Positions 22,215 to 34,500 of a stretch of 64,000 nt of DNA are shown piece after piece. Numbering within the stretch: position 1 is the first letter of the stretch; every line of letters begins with the position of its first letter. Location: NCBI GenBank assembly GCA_027946555.1, contig JAPEVC010000058.1, positions 101,291-165,290 on the forward strand, written 5' to 3'. Under the pieces are notes generated by a model, which searched no databases, was not told where the DNA came from, and saw only the letters and a list, made by a program, of their open reading frames with translations. The DNA is from Gnomoniopsis sp. IMI 355080. Taxonomy: Eukaryota; Ascomycota; Sordariomycetes; Diaporthales; Gnomoniaceae. A program made the translations under genes and the position numbers.

Positions 22215-23885
22215 GTTCAAAGGCACACCGGGAAAGACGGATTCACGTCAACCTTGCAACATACGATGCAGTATATGATTGATGGAAAGATGGGTTTATG
22301 GGAAATGCAGTCAATATTTCCCACAGTCTATGCCCAAACCTGAACCTGAGAAACTGTTGACTGGTGTGAACTCCAAAAGAGAGAAGCACCACAACTTGTT
22401 TCTCTGGACCCGGCATCTCGGGATCCCATATTTGGAGACTTTCACCACCCTAATGATAGAATGTCCCTGTCATTCCGGACTTTCCCCGCATCAAAGAATC
22501 TGGGGAAGCCATCTCCGGAGTGGCTCCAAAGCAGTGAAACACAAGGAGCAATGCCACTATGACTAGACCATCCGTTTGCCGAACGAAGCAAAATCAGAAA
22601 TTGTTGTCTCTGTGTACATGACCTTCTTCCGTCATTCTTATTGTATAAACCTCTAGATCATGTGTGATTCTGACTGAATATTTCCTCGAAAGTGTCGGAT
22701 ATTCGAATTTTGCCGGCGGCACACGAGATCCATTTTTAATGATGTGGCCAACGAGCTCTCATTGGTAAGGGTAGCAAAACCCTCATGCTCATTGTTTCTA
22801 CGACACTAGGGCGGAGGGTCAGCACGAGGGCAATAAGGCGGGAATGATCATGCATAGTGCATTATTATTGTAGGTTTGGCACAGCAGGACTGTTCAGTGC
22901 ACTTCACTATTGGATTGGCGAAATAATCATGACTCCTGGACAGTTGTTTATGTTGTGTCCGGCCTAACATAAACATGCCTGATTGGAGGGAGGCAAGAAC
23001 TGTTCTGCAGGCCATATATCAGAACAGATAAAGGCTACGGAGCAGGCGGTCCTCGAAGTTGAGCTCCGGGATCGTTCGCCGCGTGGTCATTCTTCGCTTT
23101 GGGGCTGCTAGTATGTAAAACCATACTGCTACGGCCGATTGTGATCACCGGCGCTATCTTCACTCTTGAGCTTCATAGCCTCCGAGCCTCCCCAGCAGTC
23201 TGAACCAATAACTGAAAATGGTGTTTTGAAAACTGGTAGGCCCTCGCCTTATCACCAAGGCTTCCCTGGCGACCAAGGTGAGGTGACGTTCCCATTGATA
23301 CCGTGGAGGTTCTATACAGCTCCGCGTCGATAAATGTGTGAAGTTGAGGCCTTATTCGGAAACCGGATCATGACTGAAGGAGTTGCGGCGCGGTAGATGT
23401 CTTGTCGAGTCGTCTGTGGTGGAACGATCTTTGCGATGCCTGGTCTCGAGTGGAATGTTAGTTGATGATGCAAGCCCTGATGGCAGGCTTGATGACCTTG
23501 GGCCCATTCCTATTCCTGTTCATGTCACATATCGATCCCCATTCCCCGTTATGATGCCACCACATGACACAAGACGAAGAGATATTTGTGAAGACCAGAC
23601 AAATCGATCGATTCTCTAGATGTTCGCGATAACGCAAGACCAAGCGTCCTCGGGCTCCCAGTTGCGAAGGCACCCTACGCCCGAAAGCAACACAAAGAAG
23701 CATGCAATATTCATGATGCCCGTAACCGAAGAGACCGTCATTTGGTTCCTTGTCGGAAACCTGTCTCTCCCATTTTCCGTACCGAAAGTCATCCGCCTTG
23801 CTTACAAAGGCTGGATCCGCTAGCCTAGTCGTCTCGATTCGTCGGTCCAACAATAGGTCATTCCACCAACTCCCTTGGGGCGCGC
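22215..23885. other. Intergenic, no gene recognised
   Basis: 1.67 kb between two minus-strand genes. It contains the promoter of the CoA-ligase-like gene on the left and the 3' flank of the ribosomal protein gene on the right. A 157-codon minus-strand frame at 23458-23931 overlaps the last exon of the ribosomal gene and looks accidental. Confidence 0.5.
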
Positions 23886-24466
23886 TTAAGAGGTGGGGTT
23901 GGGGTTCATCTGTTCGTCTTGTGTCAGCCAAACCTGCATCAACACGGAGACGATGGCTCGCAAGCCATCTGTGATCGAGCCATCGGTGGGTCGACTGGTG
24001 CGCACCTTTCTCTTGCCTCCGGTGAGCTGGACGTTCACGAAACGGCGAGTGTACTTGAGCCTCTTCATGGCACGGCCCTTACTGCAGAGCTGTCAGCTTT
24101 TGCTTGCTTTGATTTCACCAGGATAGACGTCGCAATCGAGATTGTGGTCGGATGATTCGTTGCTCAATCGCGCATCGTATCGCATCGCGTGGTGGGGAAT
24201 TGATCACACATACGGCAGCTTCTTCTTCTCTGCATCATGAACACCGTCAGCACTCAACCGCCCAATATCTAAATTTCGCAATTCAAGGAGTTACGCACCC
24301 TGAGGCTCAACCTTGGGGGTCTGAGACTTGACCTTGCCGGCACGGGCGCTGTTTGGGGAGAAGTTTTGTCAGAATTTTTTTTCTTTCCCGCTTCACGAGG
24401 CTGCAGCCAGCTCTCCAAATCCCATCAAGTCGGTAGCTCTTACAGAGATCCGTGAACCTTTCCCAT
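23886..24466 (-). CDS. RPS30: 40S ribosomal protein eS30
   Basis: Five exons, 24444-24466, 24299-24348, 24214-24229, 24006-24081 and 23886-23909, encode 62 residues. Introns are 95, 69, 132 and 96 nt. The spliced protein MGKVHGSLARAGKVKSQ, TPKVEPQEKKKLPKGRA, MKRLKYTRRFVNVQLTGGK, RKMNPNPTS is a full-length eS30. It lies near the decoding side of the small ribosomal subunit. There is no ubiquitin-like fusion of the animal FAU type; the protein starts directly at the ribosomal domain as in yeast. The third exon is only 16 nt, and the last has eight codons. The gene is divergent from the WBP11-like gene and shares a short promoter. Confidence 0.96.
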
Positions 24467-24783
24467 TTTCGATGATGTTTTTTCGTGACTGTCGATGTAC
24501 TGATCGTTGTCTTGACACTGAGCGGAACAGTCGGTTGGCGTGAGGGTTTGGGCTTGTCGGTGGATGAGTCTGAGTGTGGATTTGCAAGGGAAGCGGCGAC
24601 TTTGCCCCCCGCTAGCGTGAGCCGCTAATTCTGAGACCACGTGACCGTCTTATCCCCTTGGCCTCGCTGTGCTGGAGCAATGATCGGCGTTAAGATAAGC
24701 AACCGATAAGCCTTACGTCGATGCTCTGCAGAAGCCATTCTGTCTACGGAATATATTTATTTCAACCAACAAGCCAGGAAAAA
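24467..24783. promoter_or_regulatory. Bidirectional promoter of eS30 and WBP11-like genes
   Basis: A 317-bp divergent region. It holds CCGATAAG at 24703-24710 (the reverse of CTTATCGG) and TTAAGATAAGC just before it, so two GATA-type cores within 20 bases. The same CTTATCGG octamer appears in the other divergent promoter at 10267-10561. Confidence 0.5.
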
Positions 24784-25686
24784 ATGGCAAAGGAGAAGAA
24801 GTATAATCCAGTGCAAGCCCAGCGTAAGGCTGACAAGGCTAAGGAGATCAAGAAAGGTATAAGAGAGATGTTCCAAGCAGAATAACGGCGTTACTAACCA
24901 ATTATCTACACAGGCAAAGCAGATGTTGCAGCCAAGCGCAACGAGCGCTTAGCCAAGCGAAACCCGGAGCAAATACAGAAACAGATCGATGATTTGAAAA
25001 CCATAACGACAGGTGGAGGCAAGCTTAGTAGTCACGAAGAGCAGGTACTGCAGGGGCTTGAAAAGGAGCTCAAGGCAGTGCAGAAAGCCCGCGAGGCGCT
25101 AGGGGACGCGGCACCACAATTCAGGCGCGGCGGCCCTCCACGGGACAGCAATGACAAGGGCGTGCTGGGAAAGAGGAGGAGGGACTTCCACAACGATGAC
25201 GAATCGAGTAGCGACAGCGAGGTGCCGGAGGACGTGAAGAACATACCTATGCCGAGGGATACACCACCACCAATACCCAAGGAGGTCCTGGACAAGTGGT
25301 GGGCGAAGAGGAGGGCAAAGCGCGCTGCGAATGCCAACGACATGCCCTTGGGTCGTGACCGAGGCATTGGCGGGGAAGGCCGTGGGGAAACACATAATGC
25401 ACCGGCGCCCGTTGTCGAGGCCAAGACCGTGTATGAGGCCAAGCCGATGGTGCGAGACTTGAGGAAAGAGGCCGTCGCATTCGTACCCACCGTGGTGAGG
25501 ACCAAAATAGACAAGGGCCAAGGGAAGAGTGGGCTTATCGAGCCAGAGGAGGCCGATAAGCTGGAGCAGGAGGGATACTTGAAAACCGCTGCGGCTGCAG
25601 GTGTTCAGTCTACAGAGGTGGACACGAATGCCAATCCAGCACCGCGACACGTCACTTTGGAAGAGGTTGAAGATGACGAGGACTAA
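24784..25686 (+). CDS. WBP11-like splicing-associated protein
   Basis: Two exons, 24784-24856 and 24914-25686, give 281 residues with a 57-nt intron. The N-terminus MAKEKKYNPVQAQRKADKAK is the WBP11 (WW-domain-binding protein 11) signature, followed by a charged coiled coil (KRNPEQIQKQIDDLK, LSSHEEQVLQGLEKELKA). Then come an acidic Ser/Asp stretch (DESSSDSEVPEDV), a proline-containing piece PRDTPPPIPKEVLDKWW and a C-terminal part AVAFVP-like (KEAVAFVPTVVR). Animal WBP11 binds PQBP1 through proline motifs and supports pre-mRNA splicing in the nucleus. This fungal form is much shorter than the animal one and keeps only one short PPP motif. Confidence rests on the N-terminal domain. Confidence 0.85.
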
Positions 25687-26174
25687 AGGCGCACCTGCAA
25701 GCTCTCTAAGCAGCAGTCCAGCTTGCCGATCAGCCTCTTGAAGACACAGATCACGCCTACCCAGTAGTATCGATTCAGGACGCAGGTCGATGATGGCCCA
25801 AAACGAAACAATTTGCCATTATCAACCCGGCCTTGAGACTAGAAGAGCAAAACGTAAGTTACATCGGATTCTGATCATAGCTGAATTTCGACTGATAGCT
25901 ATGAGAAAGTCAACAACACTCACTGCTCGATCAGTGACCGCGAGTTGCCGAGCAGAGTAGGGGAACAGTACTGCACATACTGAGGGCTGACGGTGTCGAT
26001 GAATATCGGACCAATGGTTCCAAAATGGGAGTGAGACATCGGCAGGCCTATTACCGTTGAGTCGCCGAGATGTGGCTTGCTCAACTTGACGAATCTGATG
26101 GTCCGGCAATATTATCGGAGCTGCAGAAACTTCGACCTCCGCATCTGGATAAACCTTATAGGAAGATAATTCAA
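25687..26174. other. Convergent intergenic region
   Basis: 488 bp between the 3' ends of the WBP11-like and MCT-type genes. Nothing further is supported. Confidence 0.5.
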
Positions 26175-27763
26175 TCAGAATATAGCCCATGGTTTCCAAC
26201 CAACAAAGCACCATTTTGCAGCCGCCAAAGATGCGAATGCCCCAGCATAGACGCATCCTGTGAACACAATGACGCCCCAATACTTCCCACCATTGCTTGT
26301 CAAGATATTCCCACCAATAGGCACACCCACCAAGCAGGCAAAGCTGACAATAGTATAGCACGTAGCATAGTATCTCCCGTAATTTTGCGTCCTACACAGC
26401 CTTCCCACGCACACGGGCGTGATACTGACGTTGCTCCCCGACGCGAACCCAAAGAGCACTGCAAACAGTACCAAGCCCGCCGTGTGACCACCAGCGGGAA
26501 ACCAGACACCGAAACACGCGATCACTGCCAAGGTGATCATGAGCAAATTGATGTTGAAAGGTCCGATCTTGTCCCCCCAGTACCCGGGCAAAGCGCGTCC
26601 CAAGGCACTTGCGGCATTCAAAATTGGTAGAATTTGGTACGAGAACGCCGTAGTGAACCCTTGTGCACGCGCGTAGGAGCTGATATATGTCAACGGTACA
26701 AAGAGCGCCATCTCGAGGAGGAAGATGCCAATGGTCGTCAGCAAGAACGCCTTGTCCCTGAAAATCCGGAAGTCTGGGTGTGCGCTTGCGTTCCTCGCAG
26801 GCGGCAGACGTCGGCGGATGAGGAAGTTGGCTGCGATACAGAGGACGAGGCAGACGAAGGCCAGGATGCGGACGGACCAGCCCCATCCAAGGCGCGGGAA
26901 GAGGGCTTCGAGCATCAGGGGGAAGATGATGCCGCCGATGGAGCCTCCCGTGGCAGCGATACCGGTGGCCACGCCGCGCCGCCGCATGAAGAAGTGGCCT
27001 GGGGCGGCGAAGGACGGCGTGAAGAGGAGGGAGCAACCAAGGCCGGTGACTATGCCAAAGGATAGAATGAAGTGCCAGAGCTCTGGAAGCAAGATCAGTC
27101 CATGTTTCCTCCTAGAAATTGTGACTTTGCTCGAGTGGAACACCAGAAGCAAGCAAAGGATACCGAAGACTCACCAGTCGAGATACTCATCAGCATCATC
27201 CCAGCCACGATGGCTACAGTCCCAGCCATCACAATCCATCTTGGGCCGTACTTGTCGAATATAGGACCAATGTACAGACCCAGGAAGAAGACAACGAAAG
27301 TATAGATACTGAAGATCCACCCCACAGTGCCCTCGCCGTAACCGGCTAGCTGATGCGAGATCAAGTAGGACTGGAATGTCGCAAGGGTATTCATCAGCCC
27401 TAACGAGGCAACGAGAGCAAGCCAGCACCCCAGGACCACGAGCCACGCCCTCAAGCCGCCCTCGGGATAGGTTTCATTATCTGTGCCGAAGGTGGAATGC
27501 CGCTGAAGACCTTCTTCTGTGTCTGGGGCACTCGGCACAATGAATAGAGGTGCCTGAGGAGCAGACAAATTTCCTATTGTCTCAGCTGGTGGCTTCTCGG
27601 ATTCTGGCCCGGCGCTTTCGACGTTGTCTCCATCACTGTTTCTCAATGCATCAGACGTCGTGTCGATCTCTGATTTAGCTGGAGTATTGCCTTCAGCCGG
27701 CTCAGAGCAACTCCTGGTGTCTTCACGACCATTTGTCCACGACCGTTTCTCAACTACGGACAT
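26175..27763 (-). CDS. MCT-type (monocarboxylate/riboflavin-like) major facilitator transporter
   Basis: Two exons, 27175-27763 and 26175-27082, give 498 residues with a 92-nt intron. A hydrophilic N-terminus of about 105 residues is followed by twelve predicted membrane segments. The family marker YPEGGLRAWLVVLGCW opens helix 1. Later come GWIFSIYTFVVFFLGLYIGP, FDKYGPRW, GLGCSLLFTPSFAAPGHFF, RRGVATGIAATGGSIGG and GFASGSNVSITPVCVGRLC. This matches fungal MCH-like transporters (relatives of Mch5 riboflavin and monocarboxylate carriers), probably at the plasma membrane. Its start is 783 bp below the stop of the PKS gene in the same direction, so a role in moving a PKS precursor or product is possible but unproven. 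Confidence 0.9.
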
Positions 27764-28545
27764 GATCACAGTCAAACACCACGAGACTGCTCTCTGCAAG
27801 GGCACTCATTGTCTATGAAAAGTCTATGAAAAGGTAACAACGCTGGTTCCGGTTTATCGGTCCGAAGAGGATCGTTGCCCGCACGTGGAGCCACTGCCGA
27901 GACTCGAGAGACCGGACTCGGCAGGTGTGGAGCAGGACTTTTCTAGCCGCTTTTAAGCACTGGCTTTGGCCTCTGGTGATTTCAACATTTGCTCCGGGAT
28001 CGCCTTAATACAGTAAGGTGCCTCCATCCTTACTCCAGCCTTCGACTCAAGTGACGAAATCCCGAATGTCTCTGCTTTACATGACTGTAAGTGGCCTTTC
28101 TTTATCTCAGCACCACAAGTCGCCCCACAGACCTACCAGATCGTCACCATCGGACTTTTGTGTGTCCAAAATGCATGTTAGATACATGTGTCCAGAAACC
28201 CTTTTAGCCCAAACAAATCATGATGCAGACAACATATCAACAGTGCAGATAACAGGTCAACAATGCAGAAAACCAGAAACATGGTGAAAGTAATTAGAAA
28301 GTAGTAAAAACGAAGTAAAGACGACAACAAAGTGCTGACGCCAACGAAGTGAAGACGCGAACGATTTTAAAGACGCCATTCGCTAAGGTGCACCGGGTAT
28401 AACCATTCCATCGTAAGACCGCATGTCATCAGATCATCCCTTGTAGTACCTTAGTCGGTATGTGTGCCAATCACCATTTTTGTTTTGTGATGTCCGGCCT
28501 ATCAGACATCTCCCAGCACCAGTCCCATCCACTGCGTGCACCACC
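27764..28545. promoter_or_regulatory. Gap between PKS 3' end and MCT-type transporter start
   Basis: 782 bp. A GATA-type TTATCGG lies at 27854-27860 upstream of the transporter. The half nearer the PKS is A-rich with repeats of the type GAAGTAAAGACG, GAAGTGAAGACG and AAAGACG around 28310-28380. Confidence 0.5.
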
Positions 28546-31500
28546 TCACATCTCGCCCCAGCCGCCCTTCTCAGCGATGCTAGTGGCAAGCTCGCCGATG
28601 CTGGCCGCGCCAATGACTTCCATGTCATTCATCTTGACGCCAACGTTCTTGAAGATCCAGCTACGGAAGCTGCTGGTCACGAGCGAATCGACTCCGTACG
28701 CAGTCAGCGACTTGTCGGCGTCCATATCATGGGCGTCCATGCTGAGCGAGACTGCCAGGTAGTTGATGCAGCCACGCGTCATGATCTCGCCAGCCTCCTC
28801 AGGCGACTCGGCGTTCTTGAGGCCGTGCAACAAGCTGCGACCACTGCCCTGCGAACTCTGCGAGGTGAAGGAGCTGCTAATCGGGGTCACGCTGCGGCTG
28901 TCCGAGGGCAGGGATGGCTCATCGATCTTGTTCAGAACCTCGAACATCTTGGTCTCGGCCCAGAAGGGGTCGCTGACGTTGTTCTGCGCAATGAGACCAC
29001 CGGTACCGACACCAGTGACGACCTGGGCAGGAACGCGGATGGAAGCGGGATTGTCCTTGGCCATAGCGCGCTCAACGATGAATAGGAAGTTCTCAAGCAT
29101 GACCATGAAGAAACCGCTATTCTTAAGGATAGCACAAGTCTCCGCATCGTTCTCGAGCATGCCGGCACCCATGACAGGGCCCAGGTCAATGGACACAGAT
29201 TTGCCTACGGTACCGACATTGTCAAGGTAATTGGCCAAGGCGTCTTGGTAGACGTTGCCTGCGACATAATTACCCTGGCCACGGTTACCGATGATGCCCG
29301 ACGCGGACGACAAGAGAATGAAGAAGTCCATATTGCCGGGAAGAACTTGTGCGAGGTTGGAGGATCCCTGCATCTTGGGGCGCGTGGCGGCAGTCCACTG
29401 GTCGTAGGTCATATGCTCGAAGATCGAGTCGGCAATGACAGCAGCACACTGAATAGCACCCTTGATAGGAGGCAGGTTGTTTTGTGCGAGTGCAGCCTCA
29501 AGGGTGCTGAGGTTACAGATATCAACACTGGTGATGCTCACCTGGGCACCGTGCTCAGTCAGAGAGTGCAGGAAGTCGTGGTCGTCAGAGGTCTTAGGAC
29601 CGGACCGAGACAGGAATAGGAGGTGTCTGGCACCGCGGTCGACCATCAGCTTCGCAATCGCCTTGCCGAGACCGCCGAGACCGCCCACCAGAACATAAGT
29701 TGCGTCCGTGTGGAGCACGGCGGGCTTGAGAGGGTTGATTCCGACGCGAACAACAGAGTTGTCGGTAAACGTGACAGTGTTGACGTGGCGGCCAGGCGCG
29801 GTAGACATGTTCTCCCACAGCTGGTCTAGATGCTCAATTCGCTCTTCATGAACGAGGGTGTCGGGACACTTGCCGAGCTCGCCAGAGACGTGCAGGCCAA
29901 AAACGTGAGCCCAGGCTCTAGCAAAAACCTTGGGACGCTTATGCATTAGACCGAACAGATCAAACTTGTGGAAAGAGATGTTGGCGTGTTGAGGAATCAC
30001 TGCGCTCTTGGAGGCGGGGAAGTTGGCGTTCAAGACCAAGAACAAGTGACCGTTGGCAGCAACGCATTGAGCGCTCAGTTCGAGGTAGTCAGGCGAGGGT
30101 GAAAAAAAGAAGTCGACCCCAGATCCACCGGTCAAGCGCATGATCTCGTCTGGAAAGCGGTCTTTGGTAGTGTCCACAATGTGGTCCAGAGAAATACCAT
30201 AGCTGTGGTGGACAAAATCGCGGTCCTCGGCGTTCAGGCAGCCAGCAAAGACGGTTGCACCGAGCTTCTTGGAAATGCGGATAACAGCATCTCCGTAAGG
30301 ACCAGCAGCGCGGCTGACAAAGACAGTATCGCCTGAAGAAATGCATCCGACATTGTTGAGTCCGTGGAATGCCGTAGTCAGAGCGGCGGGGCTTGCGCCT
30401 TGCAGCGCGAAGCGATCAGGAACGTTGAAAACGAAGCTTCGGTTCACGATGACAGACGTCTTGATCGTATTGCGCGTGAGGGCAACGACGAGACTGCCAA
30501 TATGAAGATCTGTGACATTGCTTCCAGTCTCAACCACTTCTCCCAAGACATCGACACCCAGGTCGTTCTCACTGCTCCGGCCCATGAGGGTCTCATAGTC
30601 GATGGGGAACAGGTGAGTCTGCTCAACGTTGATGCGAACATCATCAGGTCCAAGCACCTTCTTGGCAGATTCATCTTGCACGAAGTAGGTGCTGCTAATT
30701 TCAGATATCTTGCCGATCTTGAGCTCAATAGGCATCTTGACGGCCTGAAGGGGGAGCGAGGTAATCTGTACAGCCGAGTCGGCGCCCTTTTCAATGTAGG
30801 CGTTCATACCGTGCAATGGCATCAGACGAGGTCCAAAGAAGGTGCCGTCGCGGACCGAATACTCCACCTCTGGGTAGTCCGAGGGTTCGCTGAGGTCTGA
30901 ACGGAAGAACGACTTTGTAAACACTGATTGAATGGCCGAGGTAGCCAAGTTCAAATCGTAGGAGTCTTCACCACTACGGTTGTCGAGGCTCAATGTGACG
31001 ATGCGCCTTGAGGAGTCCTCGGAGCGTACGGTTCGGGCTAAGCCGGTGAAAGGCGCCATGCCTGGGAATTTCACGTTGTGCTGAGAAGCACATGTGACCC
31101 AGAGCAAACCAGGGGTCAGCTTGAGGAGCATCTGAATTTGGGAGAAGACAGAAGGAGAGACGTCGAAGAGGGTCGCTTCTTCGATCTCAAGAAGAGAAAT
31201 ACACGGCTTCCGCATCTGCGACGGCTGCAAGTCGCTGACGCGAACGCACTCAACGTCAGCGGACTGGTTGGCCGAAAGCTTGGAGATGATCTTCGAAGTG
31301 TCCTCAGAGATGTGGTCATCGTGCACCAATAGCACAATCGGTCCTAGCCCAAAAAGGTTGCTCTTGAGCTCCTCGTACTGCGGCACGTTGCCTATCTCCT
31401 GCCAAGTGATCTCGCTGCAGAGGTGGCGGTCGGAAGGGAGGAAGCCCGAAGCGTCCGAGGAAATCTTGACGAATTGCATTCCTTTGACGACAACGAGAGG

Positions 31501-34500
31501 TTTGCTAAAATCCTTGTCGGACATGACGATGTCTGCTTCAGCCTCACGGTAGCCCTTGCGCTGAGCTGTAGCGTATCCGTGGAACTCAGCACCAGCACCC
31601 CTTAGCATGTCTGGGGAGAGAGTGATCTGGCGGATGTAAGATGGAACCATGGAAGAATCACCGACAGCAAAGACAGTCTGAAACATGGTGTCGAGTGTAG
31701 CTGGGTGGATCAGGTGGTCGTACTCGTACTGTGCAGGCATCTTGGACTTTGTGTCCGGGATACGAACAACACTGGTGCAGGAACTCTGACTCTTCGAAAG
31801 TGCGACAATGTTCTGGAACAATGAGCCGTAGTTCAGTCCGGTTCCGTCCAAGCGCTCGTACATAGTACGTGGGTTGATGCTCTGAGTGCACTCGGTGCGC
31901 AACTGCTCGAACACCTGGCGATGGTAATCGCTCTGCGAGGAATCGTGCTCAACAGGGGCCGACTTGCCACGGTAAAATATTGTGAACTGACCGTCCGCAT
32001 TCTCCTGCCACTGGCCGTGCTCAGTCCTCGTCACTATGGAGAATGAATAGACAGCAGAGGATTGAGAAGCATCGGGCGAAGGGACCTTGAGGATCTTCGC
32101 GTTGAGAGCGTGTTCAAGGCCGTGCTCACCGGTCGGGATGATGACAGGCTTGATGATGTTGAAGCTCGAAATCTGATAAGCGTCCACAACCCGGGTCATG
32201 TCGGTGCACTGGCGTGCGGCTTCCAATGCCATGGTCAAGAGACCGGCGGCGGGGCAGATGGTCGTCTTCTGCACCTGATGATCAAGCAGCCATGGATTCT
32301 CCCCAAGCCGGAAGAATCCACGCCAGCGAGGCTCCTGAGGAGTCGACTCAGCCAAGGGTGCGCCAATCAGATCCTCACGGCCGTGCTTTCGGAAACGCAA
32401 CGCAGTGCCTAGGTGAGACTCGAACCAGTAGCTCTTGGTGTGGTTGAAGGGGTAGGGCGGCAAGTCAACAAGCAGCTTTGGGAGGTGGCCCTCCTTGCTC
32501 TTCCATACCCACTTGAGGTTTGTGCGAATGCCGCAAGACCAGATCTCGCCGAATGCCTCAAGCGAAGTGACAGCGGCATTGTGGCTGCGCTTCAGCAGCG
32601 GAATGCACACGAGATCCTTCTTCTTTGAGGGCTTCAAAGCCCTGACAATCTCTTGAACCGGGCGGTTGAGTGTCGCAGCCGGGCTGATTTCAAGGACAAT
32701 CTTCGGCTTCATGTCATCATACATAGCCGAGAACGCCTGGTTGAAGAGCACAGGGGAGACAAGATTAGCCGCCCAGTAGCTTCCATTAAGCTCAGCACCG
32801 TCGACAGGCATGCCTGTGACAGACGAGAACATCTTGGGTCCGCGCTGGTTGGCCCACGGCTGTTTGGCAATGGGATTGATGCCACCTAGTGACTGAAGAT
32901 ACTCGGCCTCAATCTGTTGCATGTGGTGCGAGTGATAAGCTGTCTGCACAGCAAGAATTCGGTGAAACACGTCATCTGCAGCCAGCATCTCTGCAATGAG
33001 CAGGATCTGCTCCTCATCACCTGACAGCGTAACTGACACAGGGCTATTCTCGCATGCGATGCAGACGGTGCCGGAGGGTATCATGAGAACGTAGTTCTCG
33101 GCTTGTGCACGGGGAAGTCCGACAGCCATCATGCGGCCCTTAAGAAGGGGAGCCCGCAGCGCGAGGGAAGTCGCATACTGGCCTCTACGGTAAGCGATGA
33201 GCCAAGCATCCTCCCTCGTGATGAATCCCGCTGCGTAGGCAGCTGCAATCTCTCCTGAAGAGTGTCCAACGACAGCCGCGGGTTGGATGCCCGCAGCCTT
33301 GCAGAGGTCAACGAGAGCGACCTGAATGGCGGTGGTAGCTGGCTGAGCAAACTTGGGCTCATGAATACGGCTCATAGCCGGGTTGGCGTGACGCAGCTCC
33401 TGCAGTAGATCGAAGTCGCTACCGACAATCTTGGAGAGATACTTGGAGGCGCCTACCAGGCTGTAGGAGAAAGGCTCGTAGTCCATGAGCTCCATACCCA
33501 TCGCGTGCCATTGAGCGCCTTGACCACAGAAGACCATGGTGAGGGTCGGAGTGCAAGCATCATCGGCAGAACGGTTGATGATGAGGTCGCTCGAGTTTGC
33601 AAGCTTGGCCGCCAATTCTTGGGCAGAGGCTGCGACGATAAAAGTCTTGAACTCGAGACGGGAGCGGCGACTCAAGGTGTATGCATAGTTGGGTAGCAAC
33701 GCGGCGTCTGGCACCTGGCTTGCAATGAAAGGCGCGTGGCCCTCGGTGATTCTCGCGACACCATCACGCTCGTGCGACGAGATCAGAAAAACTTGAACCT
33801 GAGGGAACGTTCTCTGTTTCTGGGCAGCGACGACGGCCGAGGTGGGCTCGGAGCGGTGGTTCCCGGCCAGACCGCGCTCGGCAAAGTACGAGGCCGCATC
33901 ATCAATGACAACATGAGCATTCGTGCCGCCGAAACCGAAGCAGTTGACGCTGGCGCGGCGTAGGCCGTCGATGGGCCAGGGGGTGAGCTGTGTGGGGACC
34001 TGCAAGCAAAAGAATGAGTGTCAGCCTCGTCTGGATTATGTAAGCGGGGTAACGTCTCGTCATGTCTCACCTTGACTTTCCACTCGTCAAACTTGATATC
34101 CTTGTTGGCAATTGACTTGTCGAAGTACAGATTCTTGGGAATGAGACCACGCTCGACCGCCATGGTTGCCTTGATCATGCCGGCAACGCCAGCAGCGCCC
34201 TCGAGGTGGCCAATGTTCGGCTTGATGGAGCCAATGAAGATGGGCTTCTCCGCGTCGCGACGACCACAGAAGGCCTGGGAAACAGCGAACGACTCCTTGG
34301 GGTCTCCGGCAGGAGTGCCAGTACCGTGGCATTCGACATAGGCTGTCTGGTCGAAGTTGAGCCCCGCCTCTGAGTACAGGTTGCGGATGTTGTCAAGCTG
34401 TGCCTCGGCGCTGGGCATGGTGATGCCTGGGGTACGCCCGTCCTGGTTGACCCGTGATCCACGAATGACCGCGCGAATCGAGTCATTGTCACGCAGTGCA

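Noticed and set aside
23458..23931. 157-codon minus-strand frame
   Set aside because: It overlaps the last eS30 exon in another frame and has no family resemblance.
28463..29230. Plus-strand frames of 155-207 codons opposite the PKS
   Set aside because: Antisense shadows of the PKS coding frame, as are the others up to 35 kb.
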